In this document: positions 60,983 through 64,000 of the stretch, piece after piece
Numbering within the stretch: position 1 is the stretch's first letter
Layout: every line of letters begins with the position of its first letter
Assembly (NCBI GenBank): GCA_021825925.1
Contig: JAKAFP010000002.1
Location: forward strand, 248,001 to 312,000
Direction of reading: 5' to 3'
From: Chloroflexota bacterium
GTDB lineage: Bacteria > Chloroflexota > Anaerolineae > Anaerolineales > Anaerolineaceae
DNA length: 64,000 bases
Program-made: the position numbers and the translations under genes
The notes under the pieces: generated by a model
The model's input: the letters and a program-made list of their open reading frames with translations, nothing else
What the model was told of the DNA's origin: nothing
Database searches by the model: none

Positions 60983-60991
60983 TGATATACT
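60983..60991 (+). promoter_or_regulatory. extended -10 promoter of the methyltransferase gene
   Basis: TGATATACT, with the -10 hexamer TATACT ending 13 bases before the ATG at 61005. The expected leader is about 7 bases. Confidence 0.5.
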
Positions 60992-61004
60992 AGGATAAAT
61001 TCTT

Positions 61005-61928
61005 ATGATGACTAAACAAAACACACCCCAACTCCCCATGCTTGAACTGCACTCCGCCGAAGGCTGGCAGGATTATGCCCTGCTTGATTCTGGCGATGGA
61101 TTCAAACTTGAACAATTCGGACCCTACCGTCTGGTACGGCCCGAAGCTGAAGCCGTCTGGCGCCAGTCCCTCCCCTCAGCGGAATGGAAGAAAGCCGACG
61201 CGCTCTACAAGCCCTCGCCCGAAGAAAACGGTGGGCACTGGGAATATCGCCAGAAATTACCCGAACGCTGGAAGATGTCTTACAAATCCATTTCGTTTTG
61301 GGCCATGTCCTCCTCATCACGCCATCTGGGCGTTTTTCCCGAACAATCCGTGCAGTGGGATTGGACCGATAAAGTCGTTTCCAATATAAAATATGCGCCA
61401 AAAGTTTTAAACCTCTTTGGCTATACCGGCATGGCCTCCCTGGCAGCCGCCCGTTCAGGCGCCCAGGTCACCCACCTGGATGCCTCACGCAAATCCGTTT
61501 TGTGGGCCAAGGATAACCAGGCGCTCTCGGGCATGGAAAGTGCTCAGATCCGCTGGATCATTGACGATGCGGTAAAATTCGTGCAGCGCGAGATCCGGCG
61601 CGGGGTCCAGTACGATGGCATCATCCTTGACCCGCCAAAATTCGGACGCGGTCCACAGGGTGAGGTTTGGGAATTTTATAAACTCCTGCCTGACCTGCTG
61701 CAATCCTGCCGGCAGATCCTCAGTCCCAATCCACTCTTCGTGCAGCTCACCGCCTATGCAGTCAAAGCCTCATCCGTCACCATGTATTACGCCATACAAG
61801 ACATGATGAACGGATTTACCGGCCGCACGCAAGCCGGCGAGATAGGCCTCACCGAGCGTTCTGGCGGTCATTTCCTTTCGACCGCCATTTTCGCCCGTTG
61901 GTGCCGCGAAGATGCAGTTCCCCATTGA
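61005..61928 (+). CDS. class I SAM-dependent methyltransferase, RlmK/RlmI-like
   Basis: 307 residues. Motif I is NLFGYTGMASLAAARSGAQ (SAM loop), then LDASRKSVLWAKDNQAL. The catalytic-region motif IILDPPKFGRG fits the COG1092 group that methylates 23S rRNA (m7G or m5C). The N-terminal ~100 residues replace the usual PUA domain and match no pattern I recognise, so the rRNA target is uncertain. A second ATG directly follows the first; the choice is not decided by an SD. Confidence 0.85.
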   Translation: MMTKQNTPQLPMLELHSAEGWQDYALLDSGDGFKLEQFGPYRLVRPEAEAVWRQSLPSAEWKKADALYKPSPEENGGHWEYRQKLPERWKMSYKSISFWAMSSSSRHLGVFPEQSVQWDWTDKVVSNIKYAPKVLNLFGYTGMASLAAARSGAQVTHLDASRKSVLWAKDNQALSGMESAQIRWIIDDAVKFVQREIRRGVQYDGIILDPPKFGRGPQGEVWEFYKLLPDLLQSCRQILSPNPLFVQLTAYAVKASSVTMYYAIQDMMNGFTGRTQAGEIGLTERSGGHFLSTAIFARWCREDAVPH

Positions 61929-61939
61929 TCGGAGGATAC

Positions 61940-62803
61940 ATGTTTGATTCGATCGGTAATAGTTGGTCTTTGATCAAATCCAGTGCAAAAGTCCTCGAAG
62001 CGGATCGGGAACTGATCGTTTTTCCCATCTTTTCAGGTATCGCGGTGCTGTTGTTGACCGCCGTATTTTTTGTGCCCATGCTGCTGGTAGGTTATTTTGG
62101 CCGCATGGCCAACCAGGGACTGCAGATCGTGGATTACCTGATCCTCTTCCTCTTCTATTTGATCCAGTATTTGTTGATCTTTTTCTGCAATACCGCGCTG
62201 GTCGGCGCAGCCATGATCCGCATTCGCGGTGGAGATCCCACCGTTCGCGACGGGTTAAAGATCGCCTCTGATCGTTTTACCTCGATCTTCTTTTATGCAT
62301 TGATCGCCTCCACGGTCGGTATGCTTCTTTCATTAATAAAGGAACGGGGAAATACCATATCCAGACTGGTGGTCTCATTGATCGGCTTTGTCTGGAATGT
62401 GGCTACTTTTTTGGTCGTGCCAATTCTGGCTGTCGAAGATGTTGGCCCGATCGAGGCCATCAAACGCAGTGTGGGCTATCTCAAGAAAACCTGGGGCGAG
62501 CAGCTGGTCGGCAGCTTCAGCATCGGCCTGATCTTTAATATATTGATCTTCATTCTGATCCTTGGCACCGTTGGCGTGATCTTTTTGCTGATCAGTGCCG
62601 GAGCGCAAGTTTGGGCCATCGCTGCCGCGGTAATTGTCGCCGTCATCTTCATTCTCGGCATCAGCCTGATAAATACCACCCTGACCGGCATTTACACCGC
62701 CGCAGTTTATCAATTTGCGTCAACCGGTAATGCCGGCAGTTTTTTCGAAACCGATGCCGTTCAAAACGCTTTTCAACCCGCAACCAGGAATAAACTAATC
62801 TAA
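61940..62803 (+). CDS. DUF6159-like polytopic membrane protein
   Basis: 287 residues from ATG 61940, directly after GGAGG. About six transmembrane helices are present. The soluble N-terminus (IGNSWSLIKSSAKVLEADRELIVFP) and the cytoplasmic-loop region KRSVGYLKKTWGEQLVGSF match the DUF6159 pattern as I remember it. No catalytic motif is seen. It lies 11 bases after the methyltransferase gene and 18 bases before the next membrane gene. Confidence 0.75.
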   Translation: MFDSIGNSWSLIKSSAKVLEADRELIVFPIFSGIAVLLLTAVFFVPMLLVGYFGRMANQGLQIVDYLILFLFYLIQYLLIFFCNTALVGAAMIRIRGGDPTVRDGLKIASDRFTSIFFYALIASTVGMLLSLIKERGNTISRLVVSLIGFVWNVATFLVVPILAVEDVGPIEAIKRSVGYLKKTWGEQLVGSFSIGLIFNILIFILILGTVGVIFLLISAGAQVWAIAAAVIVAVIFILGISLINTTLTGIYTAAVYQFASTGNAGSFFETDAVQNAFQPATRNKLI

Positions 62804-62821
62804 TTCGGTTCAGGAAGTTCA

Positions 62822-64000
62822 ATGAGTCTATCTGCCAGGGATGCGGTCAATCCCGAACAAAAAAATCAAGGCAAATTTCCAGCCTGGCTGCCCCTGCTGC
62901 TTTTTTGCATCTCTGCGGGTTTGTTTGCCACTTTGTGGGGCTACAACTATAGTTCTGGCAATGCCGAAGAACAGCTTCCCTTCATCTTTCGTGCACTTGA
63001 TCCTTCCTTCCTGAAAAACGATTTCTTCACCAACACCTTCAGCCTCTACGGTCCGCGAACCTTTTTCAGCGAGTTTGTCGCCTTCTTTGCCAGACTCATT
63101 CCTCTGGCAACGGTTCTATTTCTATTGACTCTGACTGCCAACATCGCCATTGCCTTTCTCTCAGCCCAGGTTTCGAGATACTTCTTTCCGCGTTCCCGTT
63201 TCAGCGCGTTTTTAGCCGCTGCGGGGGTGTTGACCCTCAAGACCTTCTGGCTGGGATACAGCAACATCATTTATCGCAGCTTCCTTGAGCCTGAACACCT
63301 GGCCATGCCGCTGATCCTGCTTGGTTTTTTCCTGATTCTCAAGCGCAGATATATCCCTGCCGCATTGAGTTTTGGCATCGCTTCATTTTTTCACGCCCTG
63401 CTCGGTCTTGAACTTGGATGGATCCTTTTTGGTGTGGCGGTGCTGGATCTGGTTTTCAAAGCCTTGCGCAAGGAACCACAAAAAAACAAGTTATTGCCCC
63501 TTGGTGTCGGATTGGTCATGCTCGCCGCATTCAGCTTCGGGCTGCTCTATCCTTACACCGTACAGCCCTCCATCCCTGCGGACGAGTTCATCCATCTCGT
63601 GGCTTATGTACGCCATCCCCACCACTATCTGCCTTCCTATTTTGAGCCCTGGCAGTGGGGTCAGGCCGCCGTTTACTTGCTTGGGTTTGGCTTTGCGTTC
63701 TGGTATGCGCTCAAACGATCAGAAACACTTCAAAGACAAAAGAATTTTTTGCTCACCATTGGCGTGTTGACCGCACTGCTCTGCCTGGGCGGATTTCTTT
63801 TCGTGGAAGTCTGGCCTTCCCGCCTGTGGACCTCGGCGCAGATGTTCCGCCTGCCCTACCTGCTCAAATGGCTCAGCATTGTGCTGCTAACCGGCTGGGC
63901 TGGTGACTTGATCGAAAATCCAAGTGATAAAGAATCCAGAATAATCGGCCTTTCTGCCGCAGCTGGCCTGGTCACCCCGGTTTCGCTCGCGTTTGTACCG
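62822..64000 (+). CDS. large polytopic membrane protein, 3' end outside window
   Basis: 393 codons are visible and the frame is still open at the window edge. Translation starts at ATG 62822 with AGGAAG upstream. About nine membrane helices are seen. The loop after the first helix (GNAEEQLPFIFRALDPSFLKND) and the later HPHHYLPSYFEPWQWGQ suggest a long extracytoplasmic-facing pattern, as in large membrane glycosyltransferase-like or DUF6798-like proteins. No family is claimed. It is the third gene of the 61.0-64 kb run. Confidence 0.7.
   Translation, partial: MSLSARDAVNPEQKNQGKFPAWLPLLLFCISAGLFATLWGYNYSSGNAEEQLPFIFRALDPSFLKNDFFTNTFSLYGPRTFFSEFVAFFARLIPLATVLFLLTLTANIAIAFLSAQVSRYFFPRSRFSAFLAAAGVLTLKTFWLGYSNIIYRSFLEPEHLAMPLILLGFFLILKRRYIPAALSFGIASFFHALLGLELGWILFGVAVLDLVFKALRKEPQKNKLLPLGVGLVMLAAFSFGLLYPYTVQPSIPADEFIHLVAYVRHPHHYLPSYFEPWQWGQAAVYLLGFGFAFWYALKRSETLQRQKNFLLTIGVLTALLCLGGFLFVEVWPSRLWTSAQMFRLPYLLKWLSIVLLTGWAGDLIENPSDKESRIIGLSAAAGLVTPVSLAFVP

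Overview
The window looks like a chromosomal segment of a Chloroflexota bacterium, most likely class Anaerolineae. This is inferred from gene style, not from a marker gene. The pointers are secreted proteins and lipoproteins with Thr/Pro-rich linkers, an actinobacterial-like fhaA-fhaB-rodA/pbpA block, many GAF/PAS sensors, a type-2 isoleucyl-tRNA synthetase behind a T-box, and moderate GC. I see 63 protein genes (two cut by the window edges), one tRNA and one T-box riboswitch. There is no insertion sequence, prophage or CRISPR array. Coding density is high and many genes overlap by 4 bp (ATGA/GTGA/TTGA).

Layout. 1-4.1 kb: an AT-richer accessory-looking strip with a trypsin-like protease fragment, a triple-repeat lipoprotein, a CAU tRNA, a Thr/Pro-rich secreted protein and radC. 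4.4-7.5 kb: zinc-ribbon protein, PfkB kinase, parA, parB. 7.6-12.2 kb: a signalling block of two soluble histidine kinases, one OmpR-type regulator, a small protein and a lone CpaF/TadA ATPase. 12.3-15.1 kb: double-HTH regulator, TPR protein, GNAT enzyme and DsbA-like oxidoreductase. 15.2-18.7 kb (minus): DUF554 protein with a cobalamin adenosyltransferase, a peptide-type substrate-binding protein, secG. 18.7-25.1 kb (plus): PHP, YbaK, fhaA, fhaB, mtnP and a SEDS/penicillin-binding-protein fusion whose transpeptidase motifs are missing.

25.2-43.9 kb is mostly minus strand. It holds tyrS, a TIGR01777-type epimerase, an HNH protein (plus) and a metallo-hydrolase. A long run then goes from purine nucleoside phosphorylase through a 7TM sensor, an S1-domain protein and ftsK to a phosphatidyltransferase and lgt. 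After that come lspA-rluD-ltaE, a DsrE protein, and ileS under T-box control. 44.3-47.3 kb is a PAS/GAF/HD-GYP protein. 47.4-52.4 kb carries pyrimidine nucleoside phosphorylase and the rpmH-rnpA-yidD-(PQQ-propeller lipoprotein)-yidC-jag cluster. 52.5-55.8 kb is a KimA-type potassium transporter followed by two TrkA/RCK proteins. 55.9-64 kb has mtaB, a LamG-like lipoprotein, a TPR protein, a cold-shock gene, a PatB-type lyase, an RlmK-like methyltransferase and two membrane proteins.

The points most worth following are: the SEDS fusion with a pseudo-transpeptidase inside an FHA gene block; the ileS product with GVHH in place of HxGH; the KimA plus two RCK proteins; the 7TM-GAF sensor with a C-terminal helical/HTH-like domain; and repeated -10 boxes placed so that transcripts would be leaderless or nearly so. 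Translation starts were moved from the longest open frame wherever a Shine-Dalgarno sequence or promoter decided it.
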